Both the position numbers and the translations under genes were made by a program. The notes under the pieces were generated by a model that was not told the origin of the DNA, made no database searches, and saw only the letters and a program-made list of their open reading frames with translations. Shown here piece by piece: positions 9,577 to 18,093 of a DNA stretch of 64,000 nt (within the stretch, counting starts at the first letter, position 1; each line of letters starts with the position of its first letter). This DNA is from an uncultured Flavobacteriales bacterium (GTDB taxonomy: Bacteria > Bacteroidota > Bacteroidia > Flavobacteriales_D > Sanyastnellaceae), in contig CAJQJX010000003.1 of the NCBI GenBank assembly GCA_905478795.1, positions 1 through 64,000 of the forward strand. Reading direction: 5' to 3'.

Positions 9577-10641
9577 ATGAGCGTAGAGCGGATGAAACTC
9601 AGCCAATTCAAGTTCGACGTTCCGAAGGAACTCATCGCACAGTACCCGCTTGACAACCGGGACGAAAGCCGGATGATGGTCGTGAACCGTGAAGCTGGCA
9701 CCATTGAACACAAGAAGTTTAGCGACCTCATTGACTACTTCGATGAAGGAGATGTGATGGTCATGAACGACACCCGGGTGTTTCCCGCTCGGATGTATGG
9801 CAACAAGGAAAAGACCGGTGCGGTCATCGAAGTATTCCTGTTGCGCGAGCTCAACCGTGAGTCCCTGCTCTGGGACGTGCTGGTTGATCCTGCCCGCAAA
9901 ATCCGCATCGGAAACAAATTGTATTTCGGCGAAGATGAAGACCTCGTAGCCGAAGTCATCGACAACACCACCAGCCGCGGACGCACCTTGCGTTTCTTGT
10001 TTGATGGCACCCACGAGGAGTTCCGTCAAAAGGTTTTCTCCTTGGGAGAGACCCCGCTGCCCAAGTACATCGACCGTCCTGTTGAGCCGGAAGACGCCGA
10101 GCGCTTTCAGACCATCTATGCAAAGCAAGAGGGTGCTGTCGCTGTTCCCACAGCGGGCCTTCACATGAGCAAGCAGCTCATGAAGCGTTTTGAAATCAAG
10201 GGCATCGACACCGCATTCCTGACCCTCCACATTGGTTTGGGCACCTTCCGGGAAGTCGAAGTCGAAGATTTGACCAAGCACAAGGTGGACTCAGAGCAGC
10301 TGATCATCCCCGAGGATTGCGTGAACATCGTGAACAAGAGCATTGAACGCGGTGGCAAAGTCGTAGCCGTTGGAACTTCCGTGGTGCGCGCCATGGAATC
10401 CACCCACAGCACCTTCCGCCAGCTCAAGACCTATGACGGCTGGACCTCTCGGTTCATCTTTCCTCCGTACAAGTTCAAGTTGGCCGACGCCCTGATCACC
10501 AACTTCCACACGCCTCAATCCACGCTGTTGATGCTCACCGCCGCTTTTGGTGGGTACGACTTGATCATGGAGGCCTATCAAACGGCCATGAAGGAGAAGT
10601 ACCGCATGCATGCCTATGGCGATGCATTGTTGGTGATTTGA
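9577..10641 (+). CDS. queA: tRNA preQ1(34) S-adenosylmethionine ribosyltransferase-isomerase QueA
   Basis: Transfers and isomerises the ribosyl group of SAM onto preQ1 in tRNA to form epoxyqueuosine. The 354-residue protein has the family opening [19 protein letters not shown], then [24 protein letters not shown], and [20 protein letters not shown] with [12 protein letters not shown] near the end. The ATG at 9577 gives [11 protein letters not shown]; the internal ATG at 9592 is an equally plausible start. A TAACTTCG sequence upstream resembles a -7 box. A strong bidirectional terminator follows. Confidence 0.96.
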   Translation: MSVERMKLSQFKFDVPKELIAQYPLDNRDESRMMVVNREAGTIEHKKFSDLIDYFDEGDVMVMNDTRVFPARMYGNKEKTGAVIEVFLLRELNRESLLWDVLVDPARKIRIGNKLYFGEDEDLVAEVIDNTTSRGRTLRFLFDGTHEEFRQKVFSLGETPLPKYIDRPVEPEDAERFQTIYAKQEGAVAVPTAGLHMSKQLMKRFEIKGIDTAFLTLHIGLGTFREVEVEDLTKHKVDSEQLIIPEDCVNIVNKSIERGGKVVAVGTSVVRAMESTHSTFRQLKTYDGWTSRFIFPPYKFKLADALITNFHTPQSTLLMLTAAFGGYDLIMEAYQTAMKEKYRMHAYGDALLVI

Positions 10642-10673
10642 CGGAAACCCCAAGCACCCCCCAAAAGGGGCAG

Positions 10674-10707
10674 AAAAAAAGCCGCCCCCAATGGGAGCGG
10701 CTTTTTT
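10674..10707. terminator. Bidirectional intrinsic terminator
   Basis: A-run plus GCCGC on the left pairs with GCGGC plus T-run on the right, around a CCCCAATGGGA centre. It sits between the convergent queA and redoxin genes and has a U-tract on both strands. Confidence 0.85.
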
Positions 10708-10725
10708 CATGGAGTACAGTGGACT

Positions 10726-11361
10726 TTAGCTCACACGCTTGATCGAGCAACCCAATGCCTTGGTCACAGCAGGCTTGACCTTTTTGCCTTCAATCATGCG
10801 GCTGATGGCGTCTGTGAGGTAGTTCTCCTTCACTTCTGCTGCTGAGTTCACATTGTCATCAATGGAACCGCGATACACCAGACGGAACTCGCTGTCGAAC
10901 AAGAAAACGTGTGGCGTGGTCCGCGCGCCAAAGGCGTCGGCCAATTTGTGTTCCCTGTCCACAACGTAAGGCATGATGTACCCGGCCTCCATGGCGTGGA
11001 GTTTCATCTGCTCCATGCTATCGTCTCCCTTGCGCTTGGCTTCGTTGGAGTTGACCAAGACCGTTCCAATGCCTTGTTCCCTGGCCATACCTGCAACCTG
11101 ATTGTAACGGTTTTCCCATCCTTCACTGCGGCCCTCACGGCCTACCACAAAAGGACAAGTGTTGCAGCTGAACATGACCAAAACACCGTTCTCACCGGCC
11201 AAGTCCACCAAGCTCCACTCCTGACCATCAATGTTGGTCATTTTCATATCTGCGGATGGCGCCTTGTCTCCAGGGTTCAGTTCATTGAGTTCGGTCGACT
11301 GGGCCGACGTCGTCATCATCATGCCGCACACAAAGGCGGCGAGGGTCAGGTTGCGAAGCAT
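10726..11361 (-). CDS. Exported thioredoxin-like redoxin
   Basis: A 211-residue protein with a signal peptide (MLRNLTLAAFVCGMMM, ending TSAQS), so it is probably periplasmic. The redoxin fold includes DKAPSADMKMTNIDGQEW near the start, then MFSCNTCPFVVGREG, where CNTC supplies a CxxC pair, and later YVVDREHKLADAFGARTTPHVFLFD with the cis-Pro. It belongs to the AhpC/TSA-like group of extracytoplasmic redoxins found in Bacteroidota. The substrate is unknown. It lies downstream of the carboxylase gene on the same strand, separated by 76 bases. Confidence 0.85.
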   Translation of the reverse strand: MLRNLTLAAFVCGMMMTTSAQSTELNELNPGDKAPSADMKMTNIDGQEWSLVDLAGENGVLVMFSCNTCPFVVGREGRSEGWENRYNQVAGMAREQGIGTVLVNSNEAKRKGDDSMEQMKLHAMEAGYIMPYVVDREHKLADAFGARTTPHVFLFDSEFRLVYRGSIDDNVNSAAEVKENYLTDAISRMIEGKKVKPAVTKALGCSIKRVS

Positions 11362-11437
11362 TCTTTTTTATTAAATGTTGGTACAAGTTAACCGTTGAGC
11401 TCGAGGAAAGTTGCCAAAAAACCCCCTCCACCGGAGC

Positions 11438-12991
11438 TCAAAGTGGCATGTTGCCGTGCTTTCTACGGGGCCGGCGGACCGTCTTGTTTTCGAGCATTGC
11501 AAACCCTTTGAGCAAACGGTTGCGGGTATGGGTCGGCTCAATGACTTCGTCCACATAACCCCGGGCTGCGGCGCGATAAGGATGCGCAAACAGGTCGGCG
11601 TATTCCGCTTCCTTTTCTGCCAGCTTGGCAACAGGGTCGTCAGACGCCGCAATTTCCTTCCTGAAAATGATCTCCGCGGCGCCCTTGGCCCCCATGACTG
11701 CAATTTCAGAGGTTGGCCAAGCAAAGTTGAGGTCTGCTCCAATGTGCTTGGAGTTCATAACATCATAGGCCCCGCCATACGCCTTGCGGGTGATGACGGT
11801 AATGCGCGGCACAGTCGCCTCGCTGAATGCATAAAGAAGCTTGGCCCCATTGGTGATGATGCCATTCCACTCTTGGTCCGTCCCCGGCAAGAATCCAGGC
11901 ACGTCCTCCAACACCAGCAATGGCACGTTGAAGGCGTCACATGTCCGCACAAAACGCGCAGCCTTGGTCGACGCACCAATGTCCAGAACCCCTGCGAGCA
12001 CGGCTGGCTGGTTGGCCACAATGCCAATAGACCGGCCACCGAGACGGGCAAAACCCACCACAATATTGGCGGCAAAGTCCGGCTGAATTTCAAAGAAAGC
12101 ACCCCCATCGACGAGCTCCTTGACCACATCCCTCATGTCGTAAGGCTGCTGGGCACTTTCTGGAATAATACCGTTCAACTTGGGCCGCGATTCATCGCCC
12201 GGGATGTACGGCAACTTTACCGGAATCTCCTCGCAGTTCTGTGGCAAGAAGCCGAGTAAATCCTTGATGCGGTCAATCGCTGCTACTTCATTCGGCGCGG
12301 TCAAATGGGCCACCCCACTTTTGCTGGCATGCGTCCTGGCACCCCCTAACTCCTCGGCCGTTACTTCCTCGTGGGTGACCGTTTTGACCACATTAGGGCC
12401 CGTCACAAACATGTAACTGCTGCCCTCTGTCATGAGGATGAAGTCGGTCAAAGCGGGGCTGTATACCGCCCCTCCAGCGCAGGGCCCTAGGATGGCACTG
12501 ATCTGAGGCACCACCCCACTGGCCTGGACATTGCGGTGAAAGATGTCGGCGTATCCACCCAGGCTGACCACCCCCTCTTGAATGCGCGCACCACCTGAGT
12601 CATTGAGGCCAATAACGGGAGCCCCATTGTCTAGGGCCAAGTCCATGATGCGGCAAATCTTCTCGGCATGGGCCTCGGCCAAAGAGCCTCCCAATACTGT
12701 GAAATCCTGGCTGAACACGTAGACCAATCGGCCCTTCACCTTTCCATAACCCGTTACGACACCATCACCGAGAAACTGCTGCTTATCGAGCCCGAACAAG
12801 TTGGATCGGTGGGTTACCAGCATGCCCATCTCCTCAAAAGAGCCCTCATCAAGCAGCAATGCGATGCGCTCCCTTGCGGTCAATTTGCCTTTGCCATGCT
12901 GGGCCTCAATGCGCTTTTCTCCGCCACCCATGCGGGCTTCGGCCTTCATCGCCTCAAGGCGTTCCACTGGATTCATGTCCTCTGATGCCAT
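11438..12991 (-). CDS. pccB: Propionyl-CoA/acyl-CoA carboxylase carboxyltransferase (beta) subunit
   Basis: A 517-residue carboxyltransferase subunit that moves the carboxyl group from carboxybiotin to an acyl-CoA, most likely propionyl-CoA, giving methylmalonyl-CoA. Visible family features are [20 protein letters not shown] near the N-terminus, [12 protein letters not shown], then [18 protein letters not shown] with the oxyanion-hole glycines. The C-terminal half has [17 protein letters not shown] and [10 protein letters not shown]. The length is normal for PccB. The partner biotin-carboxylase alpha subunit is not in the window. Assignment to propionyl-CoA rather than another acyl-CoA rests on family resemblance. 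Confidence 0.93.
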   Translation of the reverse strand: MASEDMNPVERLEAMKAEARMGGGEKRIEAQHGKGKLTARERIALLLDEGSFEEMGMLVTHRSNLFGLDKQQFLGDGVVTGYGKVKGRLVYVFSQDFTVLGGSLAEAHAEKICRIMDLALDNGAPVIGLNDSGGARIQEGVVSLGGYADIFHRNVQASGVVPQISAILGPCAGGAVYSPALTDFILMTEGSSYMFVTGPNVVKTVTHEEVTAEELGGARTHASKSGVAHLTAPNEVAAIDRIKDLLGFLPQNCEEIPVKLPYIPGDESRPKLNGIIPESAQQPYDMRDVVKELVDGGAFFEIQPDFAANIVVGFARLGGRSIGIVANQPAVLAGVLDIGASTKAARFVRTCDAFNVPLLVLEDVPGFLPGTDQEWNGIITNGAKLLYAFSEATVPRITVITRKAYGGAYDVMNSKHIGADLNFAWPTSEIAVMGAKGAAEIIFRKEIAASDDPVAKLAEKEAEYADLFAHPYRAAARGYVDEVIEPTHTRNRLLKGFAMLENKTVRRPRRKHGNMPL

Positions 12992-13073
12992 GTTTCTAAA
13001 CTACAGCGCAAGTGGCAACCAATGGTCTGTGCACACCGCCAAGGCCCTTCTGGCAGTGCCAGCAGGCGAGACT

Positions 13074-13081
13074 TACCTTTG
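13074..13081 (+). promoter_or_regulatory. -7 box for aspS
   Basis: TACCTTTG is an exact match to TANNTTTG, 38 bases before the chosen aspS ATG at 13120. Its position also argues against the longer frame that begins at 13012. Confidence 0.55.
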
Positions 13082-13119
13082 CGGCGCAGTTCAGGACCTT
13101 TCCTAACGCCACCATCGCC

Positions 13120-14877
13120 ATGCTTCGATCCCATACCTGCGGCGAACTTCGCCCCGACCACATCGGCCAGACCGTCACCTTGAGTGGCTGGGTCCAGCGC
13201 GCCCGCGACCTCGGCGGAATGACCTTTGTCGACCTCCGCGACCGTTACGGCATTACGCAGCTCGCCTTTAACATGGACACCAATGCCGAACTGTGCATGC
13301 AGGCGCGGAAATTGGGCCGTGAGTTTGTGATTCAGGCCGTGGGCACTGTTTGCGAGCGCGAGTCAAAAAACATGCAGATTCCAACCGGTGAAATCGAAAT
13401 TGAAATCACCGGCCTGACCATTCTCAATGCTGCGGACACCCCGCCGTTTACCATCGAGGACAACACCGATGGAGGCGACGATCTGCGCATGCAATACCGC
13501 TACCTCGATTTGCGCCGCGGCCCCGTACAACGGAACCTCTTGCTCCGCCACCGCATCAATATCGAGACACGGAAATACCTCGACAGCATCGATTTCATCG
13601 ACGTGGAGACGCCCGTCCTCATCAAGTCTACCCCTGAAGGTGCCCGCGACTTCGTGGTGCCCAGCCGCATGAACCCCGGTCAGTTCTACGCCCTGCCGCA
13701 GAGCCCGCAGACCTTCAAGCAACTGCTGATGGTAAGCGGCATCGACAAGTACTACCAAATCGTCAAGTGCTTCCGCGACGAGGACCTGCGCGCCGACCGC
13801 CAGCCCGAGTTCACCCAAGTGGACTGCGAGATGAGCTTTGTAGAGCAGGAGGACATCCTGAACACATTTGAAGGCTTGGTCCGCCACCTCTTCAAAACGG
13901 TACTCGACCGGGAGATCGGCGACTTCCCCCGCATGACCTATGACCACGCCATGGAGAAGTACGGCATCGACAAGCCGGACCTCCGTTTTGGGATGGAGTT
14001 CCAAGACATGGCCTCCGTCACCCAAAATCAAGGCTTCAATGTCTTTGACAGCGCTGAAGCTGTCTTGGGGATCGTCGTTCCTGGCGCCGCTGGATTTACC
14101 CGCAAACAACTCGACGGCCTGACCGATTGGGTCAAGCGACCCCAAATCGGTGCCCGTGGACTCGTGTACTGCAAGGTCAACGAAGACGGCACCTTCAAGT
14201 CCAGCGTCGACAAGTTCTACGACCAAGACGCCTTGGCAAAATGGGCGGACCATACCGGCGCCAAGCCAGGTGACTTGATGCTCGTACTCTGTGGAGGCCT
14301 CGACGCCACCCGCAAGCAACTTGCAGAGCTGCGCCTGCACATGGGCTCAGAGATGGGGCTGCGCGACCCCTTCGACTTTAAACCCCTGTGGGTCGTGGAC
14401 TTCCCCTTGCTCGAATGGGACGAGGAGACCGAGCGCTACCACGCCATGCACCACCCTTTCACTTCGCCCAAGCCCGAGCACATGGACTTGATCGATTCCG
14501 ACCCAGGAGCGGTGCGCGCCAACGCATATGACATGGTCATCAACGGCGTAGAAATCGGCGGCGGTTCCATTCGGATTCACGACAAAGACGTCCAGGCCCG
14601 CATGTTTGACCTGCTCGGGTTTAGTCCGGAAGAAGCAGAAGCGCAGTTTGGGTTCTTGATGAACGCCTTCCGTTACGGAGCGCCACCACACGGCGGACTC
14701 GCCCTTGGCTTCGACCGTTTGTGCTCCATGCTCGGCGGTGTGAATACCATCCGCGACTTCATCGCGTTCCCGAAAAACAACCAAGGCCGCGACGTCATGA
14801 TTGATGCCCCGAGTCCCATCCACGACGACCAATACAACGAGCTTTTCTTGGCATCTACCGCCCCGGAGAAGGAATAA
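13120..14877 (+). CDS. aspS: Aspartyl-tRNA synthetase
   Basis: A 585-residue class II synthetase that charges tRNA-Asp. The start is set at ATG 13120 ([16 protein letters not shown]), which begins the N-terminal OB-fold anticodon domain. The longer frame to 13012 includes the likely promoter. Catalytic signatures are [18 protein letters not shown] (motif 2) and [13 protein letters not shown] (motif 3), with the bacterial GAD insertion between them. The segment [15 protein letters not shown] is typical of bacterial AspRS. The following bacilliredoxin gene begins 11 bases after the stop and has its own promoter overlapping the aspS stop codon. Confidence 0.97.
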   Translation: MLRSHTCGELRPDHIGQTVTLSGWVQRARDLGGMTFVDLRDRYGITQLAFNMDTNAELCMQARKLGREFVIQAVGTVCERESKNMQIPTGEIEIEITGLTILNAADTPPFTIEDNTDGGDDLRMQYRYLDLRRGPVQRNLLLRHRINIETRKYLDSIDFIDVETPVLIKSTPEGARDFVVPSRMNPGQFYALPQSPQTFKQLLMVSGIDKYYQIVKCFRDEDLRADRQPEFTQVDCEMSFVEQEDILNTFEGLVRHLFKTVLDREIGDFPRMTYDHAMEKYGIDKPDLRFGMEFQDMASVTQNQGFNVFDSAEAVLGIVVPGAAGFTRKQLDGLTDWVKRPQIGARGLVYCKVNEDGTFKSSVDKFYDQDALAKWADHTGAKPGDLMLVLCGGLDATRKQLAELRLHMGSEMGLRDPFDFKPLWVVDFPLLEWDEETERYHAMHHPFTSPKPEHMDLIDSDPGAVRANAYDMVINGVEIGGGSIRIHDKDVQARMFDLLGFSPEEAEAQFGFLMNAFRYGAPPHGGLALGFDRLCSMLGGVNTIRDFIAFPKNNQGRDVMIDAPSPIHDDQYNELFLASTAPEKE

Positions 14878-14882
14878 CTTTG
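14875..14882 (+). promoter_or_regulatory. -7 box overlapping the aspS stop codon
   Basis: TAACTTTG is an exact TANNTTTG match, starting at the aspS TAA and ending six bases before the bacilliredoxin ATG at 14888. If used, the transcript would be leaderless or nearly so. Confidence 0.55.
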
Positions 14883-14887
14883 CCCCC

Positions 14888-15298
14888 ATGTATCCCGCTG
14901 AGATTGTCAACCCCATGAAAGCCGAGCTCGTCGAAGCTGGCTTCTCCGAACTTTTGGACGCCAACGCCGTCGATGCCGCCCTCGCAGAGGAGGGCACCTC
15001 GGTGGTGGTCCTCAACAGTGTCTGTGGCTGTGCTGCAGGCTCCATGCGCCCCGGCGTCAAAGCCTCACTCGAGAACGCCAAGCTCCCGAGTAAACTGCTC
15101 ACCGCCTTTGCCGGCTTTGATGTAGAAGCTGTCGAGCGCGTGCGCAAGCACACCCTGCCCTACCCACCGAGCAGCCCAGCGGTTGCCCTCTTCAAAGATG
15201 GCAAGCTGGTCCACATGGTGGAGCGCCATCACATAGAAGGACGGTCCGCCGACATGCTCGCCGAGCACCTCAAAGCCGCCTACGACGAGTTCTGCTGA
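14888..15298 (+). CDS. BrxA/BrxB family bacilliredoxin
   Basis: A 136-residue thioredoxin-fold protein of the BrxA/BrxB (DUF1094, YphP) family. The start at ATG 14888 gives the family's typical opening MYPAEIVNPMKAELVEAGF. The active-site motif VCGCAAGSMRP places a CGC at residues 46-48. In Firmicutes these proteins remove bacillithiol from mixed disulfides. Bacteroidota members are presumed thiol-disulfide oxidoreductases, with bacillithiol use likely but not shown here. It ends shortly before a strong terminator and faces the YadA-like gene. Confidence 0.92.
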   Translation: MYPAEIVNPMKAELVEAGFSELLDANAVDAALAEEGTSVVVLNSVCGCAAGSMRPGVKASLENAKLPSKLLTAFAGFDVEAVERVRKHTLPYPPSSPAVALFKDGKLVHMVERHHIEGRSADMLAEHLKAAYDEFC

Positions 15299-15321
15299 TC
15301 GGCAGACCGCAAACCAGCATC

Positions 15322-15359
15322 AAAAAAAACCCGGCCTGAATTAGGACCGGGTTTTTTTT
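15322..15359. terminator. Bidirectional intrinsic terminator
   Basis: Eight As and CCCGG pair with CCGGG and eight Ts around a 12-base loop. It lies between the convergent bacilliredoxin and repeat-protein genes. Confidence 0.88.
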
Positions 15360-15375
15360 AATGCGCTCAGCGCAC

Positions 15376-16572
15376 TCAATCTCCATCCGTCAGGATCATG
15401 CTCGGATTGGCGCTGTTTCCGACATACACCTTCCCTGTATTCCCGATCCCCACATCATTGGAAGGGCCATAAAATCCAGGCTCCCCGCCGTAGAATGTAG
15501 CTGTATCCCGGGGCTCCAACACGAGGAACTCTCCCCCAAGAATGGTGGAATGCGAGGCCGCCACATTCAGGTTGCCCCGTCCTCCTACGATGGTCTTGGT
15601 CTGCGTGCCATATCCGGGCAAAATATTCAACCCCAAGGCCGTCGTGTTCTCATAGCCTCCGAGAATGGTGCCACAATAATCCCCTCCCGTGTTGTATCGG
15701 CCACCAAACACCGCAGCATAACCACTGGCCAGCTCAGGGGTGGCATTGCCCTGTCCTCCAACCACGACACCAACGTGACCGTCAGAAACATTGGAGCCTC
15801 CGCCAACGACAGCAGTCCGACTGCCCAAAGTCTGGTTGGCTGCACCACCCAAAATCACCGATGCCGTTCCATCTGTGACATTGCTGCTGCCTCCAAGAAT
15901 GGACGTCACCGAACCCTTGGCCTCATTCTCGAGGCCTCCAATGGCCACCACCTTGTTGCCGGATGCCGTGTTCTGGTCTCCGCCAAGAACCGCACTCCGC
16001 ACACCACTCACCACATTGTTCGACCCTGCAATTGCTGCAGACTCATGGTTCATCACCGTATTGCGCAAACCATGCACGATGCCGCTGTAGGCATTGTACT
16101 GATTCCATCGGCCCATGACCAGGTTGTGGGAACCTCCACGCTCGGTGGTCAGGGAATCAGATTCATTGTACCCGACAATAAGGTTGCCCAGTCCGTTGAC
16201 TGACGACGTGGTTCCCTGACCATTCACCACCTGTAGATTGACTTCCGAAAAAAGGACGGTCTCATCGTTCACGACACTCACGTGGTCGGACAATCCAGGG
16301 ATAACCGAGGCCTGAAGAGCCTCCACTTGGCCTTGCAATTCGATGATTTGGGCCATCATCATGAGAAAGGCGTCCTCCAGGGTCAGGGTATCGAGCATGA
16401 TGCCCTCCACCTCGAACTCCTGCGTGAACACAGACAGCATGGGCAGGAGGTCATTGATGCCGATGTCCCCGGTGTTGTCGTAATCGGGGTTGTAGGGATA
16501 ATCGATCTCGAGGTCCTGGGCAGCAGAAGCCAGGGGCAAGAGCAAGAGCAGGAAAAGGGTGGTTTGGCGCAT
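15376..16572 (-). CDS. Exported YadA-head-like repeat protein with a dockerin-like segment
   Basis: Start taken at ATG 16572 (MRQTTLFLLLLLPLASAAQ), which gives a signal peptide; a longer frame reaches 16611. The mature protein begins with an acidic calcium-loop-like segment (DYDNTGDIGINDLLPML), then a short coiled coil (MMMAQIIELQGQVEALQ). From about residue 120 there are about a dozen 15-16-residue units of the form S-x-V-L-G-G-x-x-N-x-A-S-G. These resemble the left-handed beta-roll of trimeric autotransporter heads. No C-terminal YadA anchor or T9SS sorting domain is visible, and the protein ends IGNTGKVYVGNSANPSMIL. It is probably a secreted or surface structural or adhesive protein; the function is not known. 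Confidence 0.75.
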   Translation of the reverse strand: MRQTTLFLLLLLPLASAAQDLEIDYPYNPDYDNTGDIGINDLLPMLSVFTQEFEVEGIMLDTLTLEDAFLMMMAQIIELQGQVEALQASVIPGLSDHVSVVNDETVLFSEVNLQVVNGQGTTSSVNGLGNLIVGYNESDSLTTERGGSHNLVMGRWNQYNAYSGIVHGLRNTVMNHESAAIAGSNNVVSGVRSAVLGGDQNTASGNKVVAIGGLENEAKGSVTSILGGSSNVTDGTASVILGGAANQTLGSRTAVVGGGSNVSDGHVGVVVGGQGNATPELASGYAAVFGGRYNTGGDYCGTILGGYENTTALGLNILPGYGTQTKTIVGGRGNLNVAASHSTILGGEFLVLEPRDTATFYGGEPGFYGPSNDVGIGNTGKVYVGNSANPSMILTDGD

Positions 16573-16655
16573 GGTCTGCAAGGTCACACCACGGCCCAAA
16601 TTATTCAGCACTACCGACCCTCACTTTTGCAAACGTTCCAGCCTCATCTCCATTG

Positions 16656-16663
16656 TATTTTTG
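16656..16663 (+). promoter_or_regulatory. -7 box for trpS
   Basis: TATTTTTG is an exact TANNTTTG match, ending five bases before the trpS ATG at 16668. This implies an almost leaderless mRNA. Confidence 0.55.
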
Positions 16664-16667
16664 CCCC

Positions 16668-17642
16668 ATGGCACGCATCTTGACCGGCATCCAAAGCACT
16701 GGCACCCCGCATTTGGGAAATGTGCTCGGCGCTATCCGTCCTGCAATTCAACTTGCGGAAGACTCCAATGATGAATCTTTCCTGTTCATAGCGGACCTCC
16801 ACAGCCTGACCCAAATCAAGGACGGCGCAGAGCTCCGGGCCAACACCTATGCGGTTGCTGCGGCTTGGCTCGCGTGTGGTTTGGATACCGACAAAACGGT
16901 CTTTTACCGGCAGAGTGATGTCCCGCAATGCACGGAACTCACGTGGTACCTCAGCTGCTTTTATCCATACAGCCGCCTGACATTGGCGCACAGCTTTAAG
17001 GACAAAGCCGACCGGTTGGAAGACGTCAACGCAGGCCTGTTCAGCTACCCCATGCTGATGGCCGCCGACATCCTTGCCTACGACGCCAACGAAGTTCCTG
17101 TAGGCAAAGACCAATTGCAGCACCTCGAGATGGCACGCGATGTAGCCGGTCGTATCAACCACAAAGTGGGCCGTGAGGTCCTCATCGAACCAGAAGCGCG
17201 CACCAACGAAGCCACCATGTACGTGCCCGGCACGGACGGCGCCAAGATGTCCAAGTCCAAGGGCAACACCATTGACCCTTTTGCAGATGCCAAGACCCTG
17301 AAAAAGGCCATCAACAAGCAGATCATCACGGACGCCACGCCGCTGGAGGACCCCAAAGACCCCAACAGTTCTGTGGTTCACCAACTCTACAGCCTCGTGG
17401 CATCGCCCGCTGATGCCGCCGAAATGGCCACCAAGCTCCGTGCAGGCGGGTACGGTTGGGGCCACGCCAAAAAAGACCTTTTGGAAGCCCTGGTCGATGG
17501 GTTCGCTGAAGAGCGAGACACCTTCAACCGCTATATGGCCGACTTGCCCGCACTCGATGCAGAACTCGCCAAAGGCGCTGACAAAGCCCGCGTTGTAGCA
17601 TCTGCAACGGTGAGCCGCCTTCGGACAGCCCTGGGTTACTGA
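16668..17642 (+). CDS. trpS: Tryptophanyl-tRNA synthetase
   Basis: A 324-residue class I synthetase that charges tRNA-Trp. The start at ATG 16668 gives MARILTGIQSTGTPHLGNV, placing the HIGH-type motif PHLGN at residues 14-18. The in-frame TTG at 16653 would lie upstream of the likely transcription start. The KMSKS loop is exact (193-197, GAKMSKSKGN). The DLHSLT and AADILAYDANEVPVGKDQ segments are characteristic of bacterial TrpRS. Length is normal. Confidence 0.97.
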   Translation: MARILTGIQSTGTPHLGNVLGAIRPAIQLAEDSNDESFLFIADLHSLTQIKDGAELRANTYAVAAAWLACGLDTDKTVFYRQSDVPQCTELTWYLSCFYPYSRLTLAHSFKDKADRLEDVNAGLFSYPMLMAADILAYDANEVPVGKDQLQHLEMARDVAGRINHKVGREVLIEPEARTNEATMYVPGTDGAKMSKSKGNTIDPFADAKTLKKAINKQIITDATPLEDPKDPNSSVVHQLYSLVASPADAAEMATKLRAGGYGWGHAKKDLLEALVDGFAEERDTFNRYMADLPALDAELAKGADKARVVASATVSRLRTALGY

Positions 17643-17668
17643 CCCCTTACTCTTCTGGCGTTGGCCTT

Positions 17669-18025
17669 TCAGTACATCAGGTGCTGCTTGGATTTATTGC
17701 GCCAGCCTGCGCGGCTTTCATACTCCACAAAAAAGACCTTGAGGTCCGCCCTGGATTCGTAGTCCACAAAGAAGATCTTCTTGTCGGCGCGGCTTTCATA
17801 CTCCACGAAATGCCAATGGCCCTCGTTGCCGTTCGCCTGGCTGACGTAATCCTCCTTGAAGACGAGTAAATCAGCGCGGCTTTCATAATCCACTACGAAG
17901 ACCTTCACGTCCGCGCGGCTTTCATACTCTACCGAAAAGATTTTTTGGGCGGTCCCGTCCATCGGCTGAAGGGCCAATAAAAACAGGAAAAGCAGAGGCA
18001 AAGGAGAAAGGGCATGAAGTCGCAT
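17669..18025 (-). CDS. Small exported repeat protein (DUF6150/septknot-like)
   Basis: A 118-residue protein with a strong signal peptide (LSPLPLLFLFLLALQ) followed by six copies of a 10-18-residue unit such as KVFVVDYESRAD and KIFFVDYESRAD. The third copy is degenerate and carries an NGNEGHW insertion. The repeat pattern resembles the DUF6150 (septknot) family seen in Bacteroidota, whose role is unknown; the family name is given from memory of the motif and is not certain. It is divergent from the DUF4139 gene and convergent with trpS. The DNA shows matching imperfect repeats of about 39 bases. Confidence 0.75.
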   Translation of the reverse strand: MRLHALSPLPLLFLFLLALQPMDGTAQKIFSVEYESRADVKVFVVDYESRADLLVFKEDYVSQANGNEGHWHFVEYESRADKKIFFVDYESRADLKVFFVEYESRAGWRNKSKQHLMY

Positions 18026-18093
18026 GACGACAAGTTCGGGAATTTTGGCACGAGAGTTGAATCGTGAGGGGAGAACGTCAAAACCTCAAGCCC

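Noticed and set aside
11395-11441. TTGAGCTC/GAGCTCAA inverted repeat between pccB and the redoxin gene
   Set aside because: The arms are short, the loop is 31 bases and there is no T-run, so terminator function is not supported.
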